A program made the position numbers and the translations under genes. Shown here piece by piece: positions 7,290 to 16,293 of a DNA stretch of 46,890 nt. The stretch lies in contig JAJYMB010000013.1 in assembly GCA_021787365.1 (NCBI GenBank), forward strand, positions 1 through 46,890. The letters are read 5' to 3'. Position 1 is the stretch's first letter. The number at the start of each line of letters is the position of its first letter. Origin of the DNA: Actinomycetes bacterium (GTDB taxonomy: Bacteria > Actinomycetota > Acidimicrobiia > Acidimicrobiales > Palsa-688). The notes below the pieces were generated by a model. That model made no database searches. It saw only the letters and a list, made by a program, of their open reading frames with translations, and was not told the DNA's origin.

Positions 7290-9305
7290 ATGGCAAGCCC
7301 GCTCGCGGCATTGGACCGCGTCTTCGGGCCCGTCTTCGACGGGCTGCTGCCCGGGGCGGCGAGCGGGCTGCGCCCCTCCCAGCGAGCCGACTTCCAGGTG
7401 GACGGTGCCCTCGCCCTGGCTAGGTCGCTCGGCCGACCGCCCCGGGACGTGGCTTCGGAGGTCCTGGAAGCGGCCAAGCAGGGCGGGCTCATGCAGGTGT
7501 GCGAGGAGGCCGTGGTCGCCGGCCCGGGGTTCATCAACCTCACCCTTTCCCCGGAGTTCCTGGCCGGCGGGCTGCGGTCGTCGGCCGCCGACCCGGACCT
7601 CGGCATAGCCAAGTCGGCGCGGCCGGTGAGGGCCGTCGTGGACTACGCCTCCCCCAACGCCGCGAAACAGATGCACGTCGGCCACCTTCGGTCGGCGATC
7701 ATCGGCGACGCCATCGTCAGGTTGCTGGAGGCCAGTGGGCACGAGGTGATCCGGGAGAACCATGTGGGGGACTGGGGGGCGCCCTTTGGCATGCTGATAG
7801 AGCACCTGCACGACCTCGGCGAAGCCGAGGGGGCCCACGAACTGGCCGTGGGCGACCTGGAGAACTTCTACCAGGCGGCGCGTGCCCAGTACGACAGAGA
7901 CCCCACGTTCGCCGAGCGCGCCCGGGGCCGGGTGGTCCTCTTGCAGGCTGGGGACCCCGAGACGCTGAAGCTCTGGGAAGCGCTGGTGCAGCGCAGCGTG
8001 AGCCACTTCGACGCTGCCTTCCACCGGCTGGGCACCAAGTTGACCAGGGACGACGTGGTCGGGGAGAGCTACTACAACCCGATGCTCGCCGGCGTGGTGG
8101 CCGACTTGGGCAAAGCCGGGCTTCTGGTGGAAAGTGACGGCGCGATGTGCGTGTTCCCTCCCGGCTTTTCCAACCGGGAAGGCAAGCCCCTGCCCCTGAT
8201 CGTCCAGAACTCCGTGGGCGGCTACACCTACGCCACCACCGACCTCGCGGCGATAAGGGACCGGGTCGACCGCCTGGGGGCCAGGCTTCTCGTGTACGTG
8301 GTAGGCCTGCCTCAAACCCAGCACTTCCAAATGGTTTTCGCAGCCGCCCGCATGGCCGGCTGGCTGCCCGACGACGCAGAAGCGGTCCATGTCGGCTTCG
8401 GCAGCATCCTCGGCCCAGACGGCAAGATGTTCCGTACCCGGGAGGGCGGCACGGTCAAGCTGGCCGAATTGCTCGACGAAGCCGTCGACCGCGCCCGCTC
8501 GCTGCTCCTCGCACGGGCCGAGGGGGAGGGTGACGCCCAGGCCGGCGGCGCCGGCCCGGTTGGTGGCGTCGTCGGCGCCATCGAGGCGCTCGCCGAGGCC
8601 GTCGGCATCGGCGCCGTGAAGTACGCCGACCTCGCCAGCGACCGCACCCGGGACTACCGCTTCGACTGGGACAGGATGCTCTCGCTGGACGGCAACACGG
8701 CTCCCTACATCCAGTACGCTCACGCCCGCGTGTGCAGCATCCTGCGGCGCGCGGTAGGGGCGCTCGAGGGGGCGCAGGGCGAGGGGGCGCAGGGCGAGGG
8801 GGCGCAGGGCGAGGGGGCGCAGGGCGAGGGGGCGCAGGGCGAGGGGGCGCAGGGCGAGGAGGCGCAGGGCGAGGGGGCGGAGGCCAGTGCGGGCGGCCCG
8901 GCCGGCGAGATAGGAGTTGCCAAGGCGGCAAGACCTGCTGGCGGGGCAGGGACTGCTGGCGGGGGAGGGGCCGAGGGCGACGGCGCCGGCAGGCTCCGGG
9001 GGCCTTTCCTCCAGCCTGCGCTGGTGCTCCCTCCTGCCGAGCCCGAGGAACGGGAGCTCGCCAAACGCTTGCTCGGCTTTGCCGATGCCGTCGAAGCAAC
9101 CTTGGCTACCTACAGCCCGCACAAGTTGTGCGGGTACCTGTTCGACCTGGCGACGTCGTTCACGAACTTCTACGAGCACTGCCCGGTGCTCCGCGCACCT
9201 GACCGAGGGACGAGGTCGTCGAGGCTCGTGTTGTGCGCTCTATCCGGCGCAGTCCTCGAGAGGGGGCTCTCCTTCCTCGGGATCGCCGCCCCCGAACGCA
9301 TGTAG
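7290..9305 (+). CDS. argS: arginyl-tRNA synthetase with low-complexity insertion
   Basis: Charges tRNA-Arg. 671 residues, against about 550-590 for the family. Visible: the N-terminal Add1 domain, YASPNAAKQMHVGHLRS with HVGH as the HIGH motif (residues 130-133), NHVGDWGAPFGM, the Rossmann half with GSILGPDGKMFRTREGG in place of a canonical KMSKS (as in many ArgRS), and the DALR anticodon-binding domain (YIQYAHARVCSILRR to the C-terminal GIAAPERM). Between two helices of the DALR domain lies an extra stretch of about 75 residues, starting with EGAQG pentapeptide repeats and continuing Gly/Ala-rich. The start is ATG 7290; GTG 7287 is directly adjacent. Confidence 0.95.
   Translation: MASPLAALDRVFGPVFDGLLPGAASGLRPSQRADFQVDGALALARSLGRPPRDVASEVLEAAKQGGLMQVCEEAVVAGPGFINLTLSPEFLAGGLRSSAADPDLGIAKSARPVRAVVDYASPNAAKQMHVGHLRSAIIGDAIVRLLEASGHEVIRENHVGDWGAPFGMLIEHLHDLGEAEGAHELAVGDLENFYQAARAQYDRDPTFAERARGRVVLLQAGDPETLKLWEALVQRSVSHFDAAFHRLGTKLTRDDVVGESYYNPMLAGVVADLGKAGLLVESDGAMCVFPPGFSNREGKPLPLIVQNSVGGYTYATTDLAAIRDRVDRLGARLLVYVVGLPQTQHFQMVFAAARMAGWLPDDAEAVHVGFGSILGPDGKMFRTREGGTVKLAELLDEAVDRARSLLLARAEGEGDAQAGGAGPVGGVVGAIEALAEAVGIGAVKYADLASDRTRDYRFDWDRMLSLDGNTAPYIQYAHARVCSILRRAVGALEGAQGEGAQGEGAQGEGAQGEGAQGEGAQGEEAQGEGAEASAGGPAGEIGVAKAARPAGGAGTAGGGGAEGDGAGRLRGPFLQPALVLPPAEPEERELAKRLLGFADAVEATLATYSPHKLCGYLFDLATSFTNFYEHCPVLRAPDRGTRSSRLVLCALSGAVLERGLSFLGIAAPERM
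8766..8870 (+). repeat. 7 x 15-bp minisatellite inside argS
   Basis: Unit GAGGGGGCGCAGGGC repeated seven times (the last unit has one substitution), followed by a partial copy. It encodes EGAQG repeats within the anticodon-binding domain and keeps the frame. Confidence 0.92.
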
Positions 9306-9376
9306 TGGCGGTCGTCGGTCGCACCCTCACGAAATGTGGCCAAATGCGGCTGCCAGCCTTACTCGCACCCCGCCGA

Positions 9377-9420
9377 GCGCACCGAGAAGGTGCGGGAGAG
9401 GTCTTTCTCGGCGCGCTTTT
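9377..9420 (+). terminator. probable Rho-independent terminator of argS
   Basis: A 12-bp inverted repeat with one mismatch (GCGCACCGAGAA at 9377-9388 against TTCTCGGCGCGC at 9405-9416), a 16-nt loop, then TTTT. It lies 72 bp after the argS stop. Confidence 0.6.
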
Positions 9421-9539
9421 GGCTTCCGGGTGCACCCGGCGTCGCAATACGACGGGCCGCTGCCCCGAGAAAGCGTGAGTGCACCCAGAAGTCGGGCGGG
9501 CCCCGCCGGCCCAGCCCCCGCCGGCCTCGCCCCCGCCGG

Positions 9540-10502
9540 CTAGGGCGGGCTCAACTCGCCCAGCCGCTCGCCGAGCTCGCCGGCGAGGAGCGGCACCAGC
9601 TCGAGCGCCCCGAGGTTGTGGCGGAGCTGGCCGGCGTTGGACGCGCCGAGGATGACGCTCGACACGTTGTGGTTGTTGAGGCACCAAGCGATCGCGACCT
9701 GGGCCATGTCCACGCCTGCCTCTCCGGCGATGCCCTGGAGCCCGCGGGCCTTCTCGCTGCGCTCGGCGTCCTGCACGGAACGCAGCACCCACTCGTAGCC
9801 GGGGAGGGACGCCCGGCTGCCCGCCGGCGCCCCCCCCAGGTACTTGCCGGTCAGCAGGCCCCCGGCGAGGGGGCTGAAAGATGTGAGCCCGTAGCCGAGG
9901 TCAGTGAACAGGCGGGCGTACTCCTTCTCGACCCGCTGGCGGGTGAGCAGGTTGTACTGGGCCTGCTCGGCGACTGGTTTGCGCAAGTGGTGACGCTCGG
10001 CGATCTCGGTGGCGGCCCAGATGTCGGCGGCGGGCCACTCCGAGGTGCCCCAGTAGAGCGCCTTGCCGGAGGCGACGATGTCGCTCATCGCCCACACCGT
10101 TTCCTCTATGGGGGTCTCGGGGTCTGAACGGTGGCAGAACAAGATGTCCACGAAGTCGAGCCCCAGGCGTTCGAGCGAGCCGTCTATGGCTTGGAGCAGG
10201 TACTTGCGGTTGAGCGTGTTGCGCATGTTGACGTCGTCGCGGATGCCCCAGTAGAGCTTGGTCGACACGACGTAGCTGTAGCGGGGCCAGCCGAGCTCGA
10301 CGAGCGCCTTGCCCATGATCTCCTCCGATTTGCCGCCGGCGTAGGACTCGGCGTTGTCGAAGAAGTTGACCCCGGCCTCGCGCGCGACGCTCAGGCACTC
10401 GACGGCGGCTTCGGTCCCCATCTGCTCCCCGAAGGTGACCCACGACCCAAACGACAGGGCGCTCACTTTCAGGCCCGATGTCCCCAGTCGGCGGTACTCC
10501 AT
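9540..10502 (-). CDS. aldo/keto reductase (Kv-beta/YghZ-like)
   Basis: 320 residues, one TIM-barrel NADPH-dependent oxidoreductase. Motifs: [21 protein letters not shown], the catalytic Asp/Tyr region [21 protein letters not shown], the Lys in VVSTKLYW, the active-site His in DILFCHRSD, then [23 protein letters not shown] and the cofactor-binding tail [20 protein letters not shown]. This matches potassium-channel beta-subunit-like reductases; the physiological carbonyl substrate is unknown. The start is ATG 10502, because AAGGAG sits 6 nt upstream, not the upstream in-frame codon at 10538. It stands alone, divergent from the cold-shock gene. Confidence 0.9.
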   Translation of the reverse strand: MEYRRLGTSGLKVSALSFGSWVTFGEQMGTEAAVECLSVAREAGVNFFDNAESYAGGKSEEIMGKALVELGWPRYSYVVSTKLYWGIRDDVNMRNTLNRKYLLQAIDGSLERLGLDFVDILFCHRSDPETPIEETVWAMSDIVASGKALYWGTSEWPAADIWAATEIAERHHLRKPVAEQAQYNLLTRQRVEKEYARLFTDLGYGLTSFSPLAGGLLTGKYLGGAPAGSRASLPGYEWVLRSVQDAERSEKARGLQGIAGEAGVDMAQVAIAWCLNNHNVSSVILGASNAGQLRHNLGALELVPLLAGELGERLGELSPP

Positions 10503-10697
10503 GGCAGCTCCTTGTGACTTGTAGTGGTCTCGGGCCAAGCGCGCTCTCGTCGCTTGGCGGCGGCTAGTCCCCGTGGTACGTTAGCGCTCCGAGGGTTCAG
10601 CATCGAAGTACGAGCAGTCCCTCCCGGCGGCGAAGCCGGCGGCCTGCCGGGTTTGCAGTTATCGCCCGGTTACGGCCAGGAAAGGAGGGAACTGAAC

Positions 10698-10916
10698 ATG
10701 GCAACGGGTACAGTCAAGTGGTTTAGCTCCGAGAAGGGCTACGGCTTCATTTCTCAGGAGGGCGGCCCAGACGTCTTCGTCCACTACAAGGCCATCCAAG
10801 GCCAGGGTTTCCGGACCCTGGAGGAGAACGAACCTGTCGAGTTCGACGTGCAAGAGAGCGCGAAGGGCCTACAAGCGGTCAACGTGGTACGCCTTTCGGT
10901 AAAGGCGGGCGAGTAA
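10698..10916 (+). CDS. cspA: cold-shock domain protein
   Basis: 72 residues, the full CspA fold: [19 protein letters not shown] with RNP1 (KGYGFI), RNP2 (DVFVHY), then [23 protein letters not shown]. It binds single-stranded RNA/DNA and relieves structure at low temperature or in growth. The start is ATG 10698 behind AAAGGAGGG, a near-perfect site at 8-9 nt. A long leader (possible promoter TACGTT near 10577) is likely, as for other csp genes, but its end cannot be placed. Confidence 0.95.
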   Translation: MATGTVKWFSSEKGYGFISQEGGPDVFVHYKAIQGQGFRTLEENEPVEFDVQESAKGLQAVNVVRLSVKAGE

Positions 10917-11244
10917 CGGGCGCCGGCCGCGGGCCGGCCGGTGCGTGGTTGGGAGTACCCGGCCGGCTCGGCACTCCGGGGCCGGCCCAGACGTAGGCCA
11001 GTTGGGACGGGTGGGGCGGCAGTGGCGGTGGCCCGTCCCCTTATGCAACTTGCGGCCAGCCAGTCGCGAGTACACGGCGATGAACGCACAATGCGTTCGT
11101 GATGTGCCTCTGCGCGCTTTTCTCCTCTTGGGCCCGTAGGATTGGGTGGTGCCGAGGCTCCCCACCAGGGCCGCCACCGAGAGCGCAATTCTTTGTGATT
11201 ACGGCCTCAAGGCGCGCGCCTGAGTGTCCGATGCAGAGATGTAG
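10917..11244. other. intergenic region after cspA, 328 bp
   Basis: No gene supported. A perfect 7-bp hairpin (GCCGGCC at 10922-10928 with GGCCGGC at 10932-10938, 3-nt loop) follows the cspA stop and may end its transcript, but has no T-run. The remainder shows no recognised RNA or repeat. Confidence 0.5.
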
Positions 11245-13035
11245 GTGGCCTGGGAGGGGTCATCACTTAGCCAGCGGGAGGTGCCCACGTCGGCACGAGG
11301 TAGAAGGCGCACACGGTCGTTTGGCCGAGCGGCGGCGACAACAGCTCTCATCGCCGCCTGCGTCTTCGCGGCTGCGCCCGACGCTTGGGCCAACGCCGGC
11401 GGCACCGGAGGGGGGTTCCCGCCCGTAGCGCCGGCGGCTACCACCACCACGGCCTCGACCACGACGACGACCGCGCCGGCGGCAACCACGACCACGGCTT
11501 CGACGACGACTACGGCTTCGACCACGACTACGGCTTCGACGACGACTACGGCTTCGACCACGACTACGGCTTCGACGACGACTACGGCTTCGACGACGAC
11601 TACGCCAGCATCGACGACGACGACGGCTTCGACCACGACGACCACCGCGCCGACCACCACCACGGCACCGACGACCACCACGGCACCGACCACCACCACG
11701 GCACCGACCACCACCACGGCGCCGGCCACCACGACCACGGTCGTCGCGCCGCTGCCACCTCCTCCCACGACGGCAGCCACCACCACGACCGCTCCGCCCA
11801 CGACCGCTCCGGCCGCCACGACGTCCACGACCAGCCAGACAGGGCAGAAATCGGGTGCCAGGAGCGCAGCCGGGCTCCCTGTTGTCCCCGCCACCTTGCC
11901 GACCACGACTACCCAGGTGACCGCACTGCCGTCGACGACCCTGCCCCCTACGACAGCCGCCACCGCCACGACAGTGCCAGTGACCGTGGGGCCCACTACG
12001 GCGACGACCTCGGCACCAGCGCGGAAGAAGCCGAAGAAGATCGGTTCCCCTCACCGCCAGCACACCCGGCCCGCCACCACCTCCCCCACGGCGACCACCT
12101 CGCCGCGGGCCACGACCACGACCACTTCCCCGCCGGCCAGGCCGACGACGACCACCTCGCGGCCGACCACCTCGCGGCCGACCACCTCGCGGCCGGCCAC
12201 CTCGACGACAGCCTCTTCGCCCACGACCGGCTCTGCGGGCACGGTCCCTCCCACCACAGCTCCGCACAAGGGTTCACAACCCCCGCCGGCCAATAGTGGC
12301 CGCCCCACCGTCCCCACTTCGACCGGCACGCCGGCCTCCCCGCGCACGACCCCCTACCTCGCCGGCTCCCCGCCCCCGCCGCGCCCGGGTGCGGCCACGA
12401 CCAGGCCTGTCAGCAAACCGGCCACCAAGCCGCCGTCCACCTCCCGGTCGGCGACTTCCTCGGCCAAGACCTCCCACGCCGGTACCGCACCAACTAGGTC
12501 GGGTCACCCGGCCACGTCGGTGAGCACGGGGACAGGGGCCGCCAATGCGGGAGGGGGTCACACCAGTGCGCGAGCCACGGCAACGGGTTCGGGCGCCCCC
12601 TCCGGTGTGGCGAGGAACGCCGCCGCAGGCGCCGGCCGCGCCGGTCGTACCGCGTCGTCGGGCGCGGTCACGGCCCACCGGGCGGGGGCGGCACCGGCCG
12701 GCGGCCGAGCCGCGACCGGCACTCGTTCCCCTGCGGGCGTGCAGGCTCCTGCGGGCGTGCAGGGCCTGGGCTTCCAGGCCGGGTCGGGGGCGAAGATCCC
12801 GGTGACGGTGACAACGGTGCCCTTCGGCGAGCGCGCCGGAGGCACGGGCATAATCTCGCCGAACGAGCTGTGGTCCGGCGGGCCGCTCCAGGTCGGCACC
12901 ATACTGAGCGTCCCTCTCACCCTCGGGGGCCTGGCGGTCGTCTTCGTCGTCGCCCAGTGGTTCATCGACCGCCGTGACCCCAAGGTCGTGGACGCCCCGG
13001 CCCGGGAAGGGGAGGACTCGGTTGGCTTCGACTGA
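11245..13035 (+). CDS. Thr/Pro-rich surface protein with C-terminal membrane anchor
   Basis: About 596 residues. The N-terminal signal (RRRTRSFGRAAATTALIAACVFAAAP, cleavage after ANA) leads into a very long Thr-rich, Ala/Pro-punctuated stalk (about residues 60-330), then a Ser/Ala/Gly-rich linker. A C-terminal membrane helix (VGTILSVPLTLGGLAVVFVVAQWF) and a short charged cytoplasmic tail end the protein. The composition is that of a mucin-like, possibly O-mannosylated surface stalk. The start codon is uncertain: GTG 11245 (listed) or GTG 11281, which sits right at the signal's basic region; neither has a strong ribosome site. The last codons overlap the next gene's TTG start. Confidence 0.75.
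   Translation: MAWEGSSLSQREVPTSARGRRRTRSFGRAAATTALIAACVFAAAPDAWANAGGTGGGFPPVAPAATTTTASTTTTTAPAATTTTASTTTTASTTTTASTTTTASTTTTASTTTTASTTTTPASTTTTASTTTTTAPTTTTAPTTTTAPTTTTAPTTTTAPATTTTVVAPLPPPPTTAATTTTAPPTTAPAATTSTTSQTGQKSGARSAAGLPVVPATLPTTTTQVTALPSTTLPPTTAATATTVPVTVGPTTATTSAPARKKPKKIGSPHRQHTRPATTSPTATTSPRATTTTTSPPARPTTTTSRPTTSRPTTSRPATSTTASSPTTGSAGTVPPTTAPHKGSQPPPANSGRPTVPTSTGTPASPRTTPYLAGSPPPPRPGAATTRPVSKPATKPPSTSRSATSSAKTSHAGTAPTRSGHPATSVSTGTGAANAGGGHTSARATATGSGAPSGVARNAAAGAGRAGRTASSGAVTAHRAGAAPAGGRAATGTRSPAGVQAPAGVQGLGFQAGSGAKIPVTVTTVPFGERAGGTGIISPNELWSGGPLQVGTILSVPLTLGGLAVVFVVAQWFIDRRDPKVVDAPAREGEDSVGFD
11440..11740 (+). repeat. ACG/ACC-rich codon repeat tract (Thr stalk)
   Basis: Degenerate 12- to 18-bp units such as ACGACGACTACGGCTTCG repeat about 15 times, coding (A)(S/P)TTTT. 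They account for most of the Thr stalk and create long spurious frames on both strands. Confidence 0.8.
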
Positions 13036-14701
13036 GCCGCGCCTCGCCCAGGCCGAGCAGACCAGCCTCGAGCAGCGCTTTGGCGCCCTCCAGCTCATGC
13101 GGCTCGGCGTCGTCATGTTCGTGGTGGCGACGGCCGTGTTGGCGCGCAAGCAGCTGGGCATGTCCTCGCACGAGGTCCTTTTGATCAGTGCGGGCTACAT
13201 GGCGGTGTCGCTGGCCGGCTGGCTGCTCGACAGCCTCTGCGATCACCTGGCTGCGGCCCGCGGCACGCGGAGGCGCCCGCGGGTCCCCTTCCAGCAGGTG
13301 CTGATCCCCGTCGACTCGCTTTACCTGGCGCTCCTCACGGTGCCCTCGGGCGGCGCCCAGAGCGGCTTCATATGGTTCTTCGCCGTCCAGCTCATAGCGC
13401 TGACCCTGCTCGCCGGCCCGCGCACCGGCGTCCGGGTGGCGCTTTGGGACTCTGCTCTCCTGCTCGCGATAACGTTCCTCCAGCTCGGCCCCGCCGTGGC
13501 CCAGGTCCTCGGGGTGCCCCAGATCTACACTCCCTCGGCCGGGGCGGTGGCGGTCCGGATCAGTGGCTTTTGGGCCGTGGCGCTCTGCACGGCCGGGTTC
13601 GCGGCCGTCTCGGAGCGCGAGCTTCGCCGTTCCAAGGCCCAGCTCGACGCCCTCTCGGCCATGGCGCGCGACATGGAGGCGGCGATGGAGCAGGGCACAG
13701 GCGCGGCCGCCGTGATCCCGGTCCTGCTCAGCGGCATTATCGAAACGTTCGGCTTCGAGCGGGCAGCCGTTATCTGGGAGAGAAAAGGCGAAGTCGCCGC
13801 CGCCCGGGCCGCGTCGAGGGGAGGCAGGTCCCTCCCGGCCGAGGAGCTCCAGCTCGGCTCCGGCGTCCTGTCCGGCGGCATTGCCGAACGGGCGCTCGCC
13901 GGCCCGGAACCCCCCAGGGTGCGCAACCTCGCCCGAGCAGGCGCGCCGGCCCTGGAGGACGTGCTCCCCGGTTCGGTCAACGTGGTCGTCCTCGGGCTTT
14001 CGGCAGGGTACGAAGGCCGAGGCCTACTGCTCGCCGAGGTCGGCCCGACGAGGGGCGGCAAAGAAGGAAGGAGGGTCAGCCGGCGCTCTCTGCAGATGGT
14101 GGGCCGCTTCGCGGCCCACGCCGCGCTGGCTTTCGCGAACACCGACCTCCGGGCCGAGAACGCCCGTATGGCCGACACCGACGGTCTCACCGAGCTGGCC
14201 AACCGTAGGTCGCTCACCAAGGCCCTGGCCCGAGAGGTGGCCCGCACGCAGCGCACCAACGAACCGCTGTCGCTCGCCATCATCGACATCGACCACTTCA
14301 AGAAGATAAACGACACCTTGGGGCATTTGGCGGGCGACGAGGTGCTGCGCGAGGTGGCGCAGGCAATGGCCGGCCACGTCCGCGACGTGGACATCGTGGC
14401 TCGTTATGGCGGCGAAGAGTTTGCCATCGTGCTCCCCAACTGCGCCTCGGAGGGCGCCGTCACCGTCGTCGAACGCGTGCGAGCGGCCGTCTCTGCCGCC
14501 AGCACGGTGGCTACGGTCACCGTCAGCGCCGGCATAGCCACCGCCGCCGGCGAAGGCAGCGACCGCGAGCGCCTCATGGCCGCGGCCGACACCGCCCTCT
14601 ATGCCTCCAAGCGGGCGGGGCGCAACCGGGTTACGGTCGCCGGGCCCGACCTCTCCGTGGCCCTCACCGGGGAGGTCCAGGACACCGTGCTCTCGCTCTA
14701 G
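13022..14701 (+). CDS. membrane-bound diguanylate cyclase (GGDEF)
   Basis: Makes cyclic di-GMP from two GTP. 559 residues: about six membrane helices (residues 25-190, no recognised sensor name), a GAF-like middle (about 215-385), and a C-terminal GGDEF domain with the active motif GGEEF at 463-467. Other motifs are DIDHFKKINDTLGHLAGDEVL and an intact RxxD inhibitory site (RDVD, 454-457) exactly five residues upstream, so product inhibition is expected. The start is TTG 13022, behind AAGGGGAGG at 7 nt. It overlaps the 3' end of the surface-protein gene by 14 bp, so the two are probably co-translated. ATG-like codons further upstream lie inside the previous gene. Confidence 0.92.
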   Translation: MASTEPRLAQAEQTSLEQRFGALQLMRLGVVMFVVATAVLARKQLGMSSHEVLLISAGYMAVSLAGWLLDSLCDHLAAARGTRRRPRVPFQQVLIPVDSLYLALLTVPSGGAQSGFIWFFAVQLIALTLLAGPRTGVRVALWDSALLLAITFLQLGPAVAQVLGVPQIYTPSAGAVAVRISGFWAVALCTAGFAAVSERELRRSKAQLDALSAMARDMEAAMEQGTGAAAVIPVLLSGIIETFGFERAAVIWERKGEVAAARAASRGGRSLPAEELQLGSGVLSGGIAERALAGPEPPRVRNLARAGAPALEDVLPGSVNVVVLGLSAGYEGRGLLLAEVGPTRGGKEGRRVSRRSLQMVGRFAAHAALAFANTDLRAENARMADTDGLTELANRRSLTKALAREVARTQRTNEPLSLAIIDIDHFKKINDTLGHLAGDEVLREVAQAMAGHVRDVDIVARYGGEEFAIVLPNCASEGAVTVVERVRAAVSAASTVATVTVSAGIATAAGEGSDRERLMAAADTALYASKRAGRNRVTVAGPDLSVALTGEVQDTVLSL

Positions 14702-14716
14702 TCGCTCTCGCTCTGG

Positions 14717-15199
14717 TCAGGCGGTCCTGTCGAGGGCGGCAAGAGCGCCTCGGAGACGCGCGGCGAGCTCGGCGGCGGCATCGTCGCTCTGGTAGCGGTG
14801 GCGTGGCCAGAGGAACCCGCGGAGCCCGTCGCCGAAGCGCCGGGGGACCACGTGGAGGTGGACGTGGGGCACGCTCTGGCTCACGACCTCGTTGAGCGCG
14901 AAGAAGGTGCCTTCTGCCCCGAGGACGGCACGCTGGGCGGCACCAACGCGGCGTCCGGCGTCGAGGAGGGGAGCGAGCAGCTCGGTGGGCAGCTCGGCCA
15001 GGGTCCCGTAATGGGCCCTCGGGACGACGAGGGTATGGCCGTCGAAGACGGGTAGGTGGTCCAAGAACGCCACGAACTCGTCCTCCTCGAGCACGAGGTG
15101 AGCCAGCAGCTCACCGCACGCCACCTTGTCGAAGATGCAGCCTTCCGTGAAGGCGAGGTTACGCTGTCTTGCCGTATGGCCGAAATCCCCCTGGGCCAA
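14717..15199 (-). CDS. HIT-family nucleotide hydrolase/transferase
   Basis: About 160 residues. Motifs are GCIFDKVACGELLAHLVLEED, FDGHTLVVPRAHY and the histidine triad SVPHVHLHVVPRR; the middle His of the triad is the nucleophile of this superfamily (AP4A or AMP-amide hydrolysis). An extra C-terminal helix (DDAAAELAARLRGALAALD) follows. The start is unclear: TTG 15199 is the nearest start codon upstream of the conserved region, and gives a 24-bp overlap with the divergent DUF3151 gene. The frame remains open upstream across that gene, but that part is its shadow. Confidence 0.85.
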   Translation of the reverse strand: MAQGDFGHTARQRNLAFTEGCIFDKVACGELLAHLVLEEDEFVAFLDHLPVFDGHTLVVPRAHYGTLAELPTELLAPLLDAGRRVGAAQRAVLGAEGTFFALNEVVSQSVPHVHLHVVPRRFGDGLRGFLWPRHRYQSDDAAAELAARLRGALAALDRTA

Positions 15200-15613
15200 G
15201 CGCCCCCCGAGACGGTCCTCCCACCGGCAAGCCCCGAGGCCGCGGCCGCCCTCCGAGAAGCTGCGGAGGCCGAACCTGGCCAACGGCGCCAGCGCCTGGC
15301 CGCCGTAGCGTCCCACTGGCCCCGGGACTCGGCTGCCTGGGCGGCCCTGGCCGAGCTGGCGGAGCACACCGACCCCGTCGGTGCCTACGCCTTCGCCCGC
15401 ACCGGGTACCACCGGGGCCTGGACGCCCTCCGGGCGGCTGGGTGGCGCGGGTCCGGGTACGTCCGCTGGAGGCACCCCTCCAACCGCGGCTTCCTGCGGA
15501 GCCTCGATGCCCTCCGGCGCTTGTCTGGCTCGATCGGGGAGGCCGATGAGGAGCAACGCTGCGCCATGTTCCTGCGCCAGCTCGACCCTGACTGGCCACC
15601 GAGCGAGCGCTGA
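15176..15613 (+). CDS. DUF3151 family protein
   Basis: 145 residues, function unknown. It matches the actinobacterial DUF3151 pattern: a Pro/Ala N-terminus, SHWPRDSAAWAALAELA, AYAFARTGYHRGLDALRAAGW, then HPSNRGFLRSLDALRRL and a Glu-rich CAMFLRQLDP end. The start is ATG 15176 (MAEIPLGQAPPETVL). The downstream flavin reductase-like gene begins 2 nt after its stop, so they form one transcript. Confidence 0.85.
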   Translation: MAEIPLGQAPPETVLPPASPEAAAALREAAEAEPGQRRQRLAAVASHWPRDSAAWAALAELAEHTDPVGAYAFARTGYHRGLDALRAAGWRGSGYVRWRHPSNRGFLRSLDALRRLSGSIGEADEEQRCAMFLRQLDPDWPPSER

Positions 15614-15615
15614 AC

Positions 15616-16143
15616 GTGGCCGAGCTGGTCGGCCCCTTCCCGCCCGGCGTTGACCCCGACGCCTACGACCGGCAGCGCCGGCGAGCGTTCTGGCGGATGC
15701 CCTCGGGTATCTACCTCCTCGGTAGCGCGTTCGGCGGCCGGCGCAACCTGATGACCCACACCTGGGCGATGCAGGTGGCCACCAGACCCAAGCTGGTGGC
15801 CGTCTCCGTGCGCAAAGACGCGCTCACCCACGAGCTCGTGGCCGGCGGCCGGGCCTTCAGCCTGTGCTTCGTCAGGCGCGAGGACCGGGCGCTGGTCAGG
15901 GTGTTCACCAAGCCTGCGGCAGAGGGCGAGGGTGGCAGCCTCTCGGGCGTCCCCGTCCGGACCGGCTCGACCGGGGTACCGGTGCTGGTGCAGGCGGCAG
16001 CGTGGTTGGAGTGCGAAGTCCGGGGCGACGTGGACGCAGGGGACCACACCCTGTTTGTGGGGGAGGTGGTCGACTGTTCGGTGCCGGACGAGTCGGCGCC
16101 GGTGCTGCGGGTGGAGGACACGCGGCTCAACTACGGCGGGTGA
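15616..16143 (+). CDS. flavin reductase-like FMN-binding protein
   Basis: 175 residues with the flavin reductase-like split-barrel: FWRMPSGIYLLGSAFGGRRNLMT, the FMN-binding WAMQVATRPKLVAVSVRKDALTHEL, FSLCFVRRED and a C-terminal GDHTLFVGEVVDC. Such proteins bind FMN and either reduce it for a partner oxygenase or carry it. No oxygenase is nearby, so the role is open. It starts with GTG 15616, 2 nt after DUF3151. Confidence 0.82.
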   Translation: MAELVGPFPPGVDPDAYDRQRRRAFWRMPSGIYLLGSAFGGRRNLMTHTWAMQVATRPKLVAVSVRKDALTHELVAGGRAFSLCFVRREDRALVRVFTKPAAEGEGGSLSGVPVRTGSTGVPVLVQAAAWLECEVRGDVDAGDHTLFVGEVVDCSVPDESAPVLRVEDTRLNYGG

Positions 16144-16293
16144 CCACGGTGGGGCCGGGTGCGGTCAGTGAAATCGGGCCCTCGGAGTAAGCTTTTGTGA
16201 CATGGTCCCGGCTCCAGCCCTACCGAGGTCGGAAGGCCCTGCGAGCCGTTGCTCCGCGCTGGCGGGGGAGCGACCGGCGGTCGAAGGGCTGTA

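Noticed and set aside
6906-9179. 757-codon open frame on the minus strand over argS
   Set aside because: Shadow of argS and its repeats.
11440-11740. Several alternative proteins in the Thr-rich tract (both strands)
   Set aside because: Only one frame has a signal peptide and a C-terminal anchor; the others are by-products of the codon repeat.
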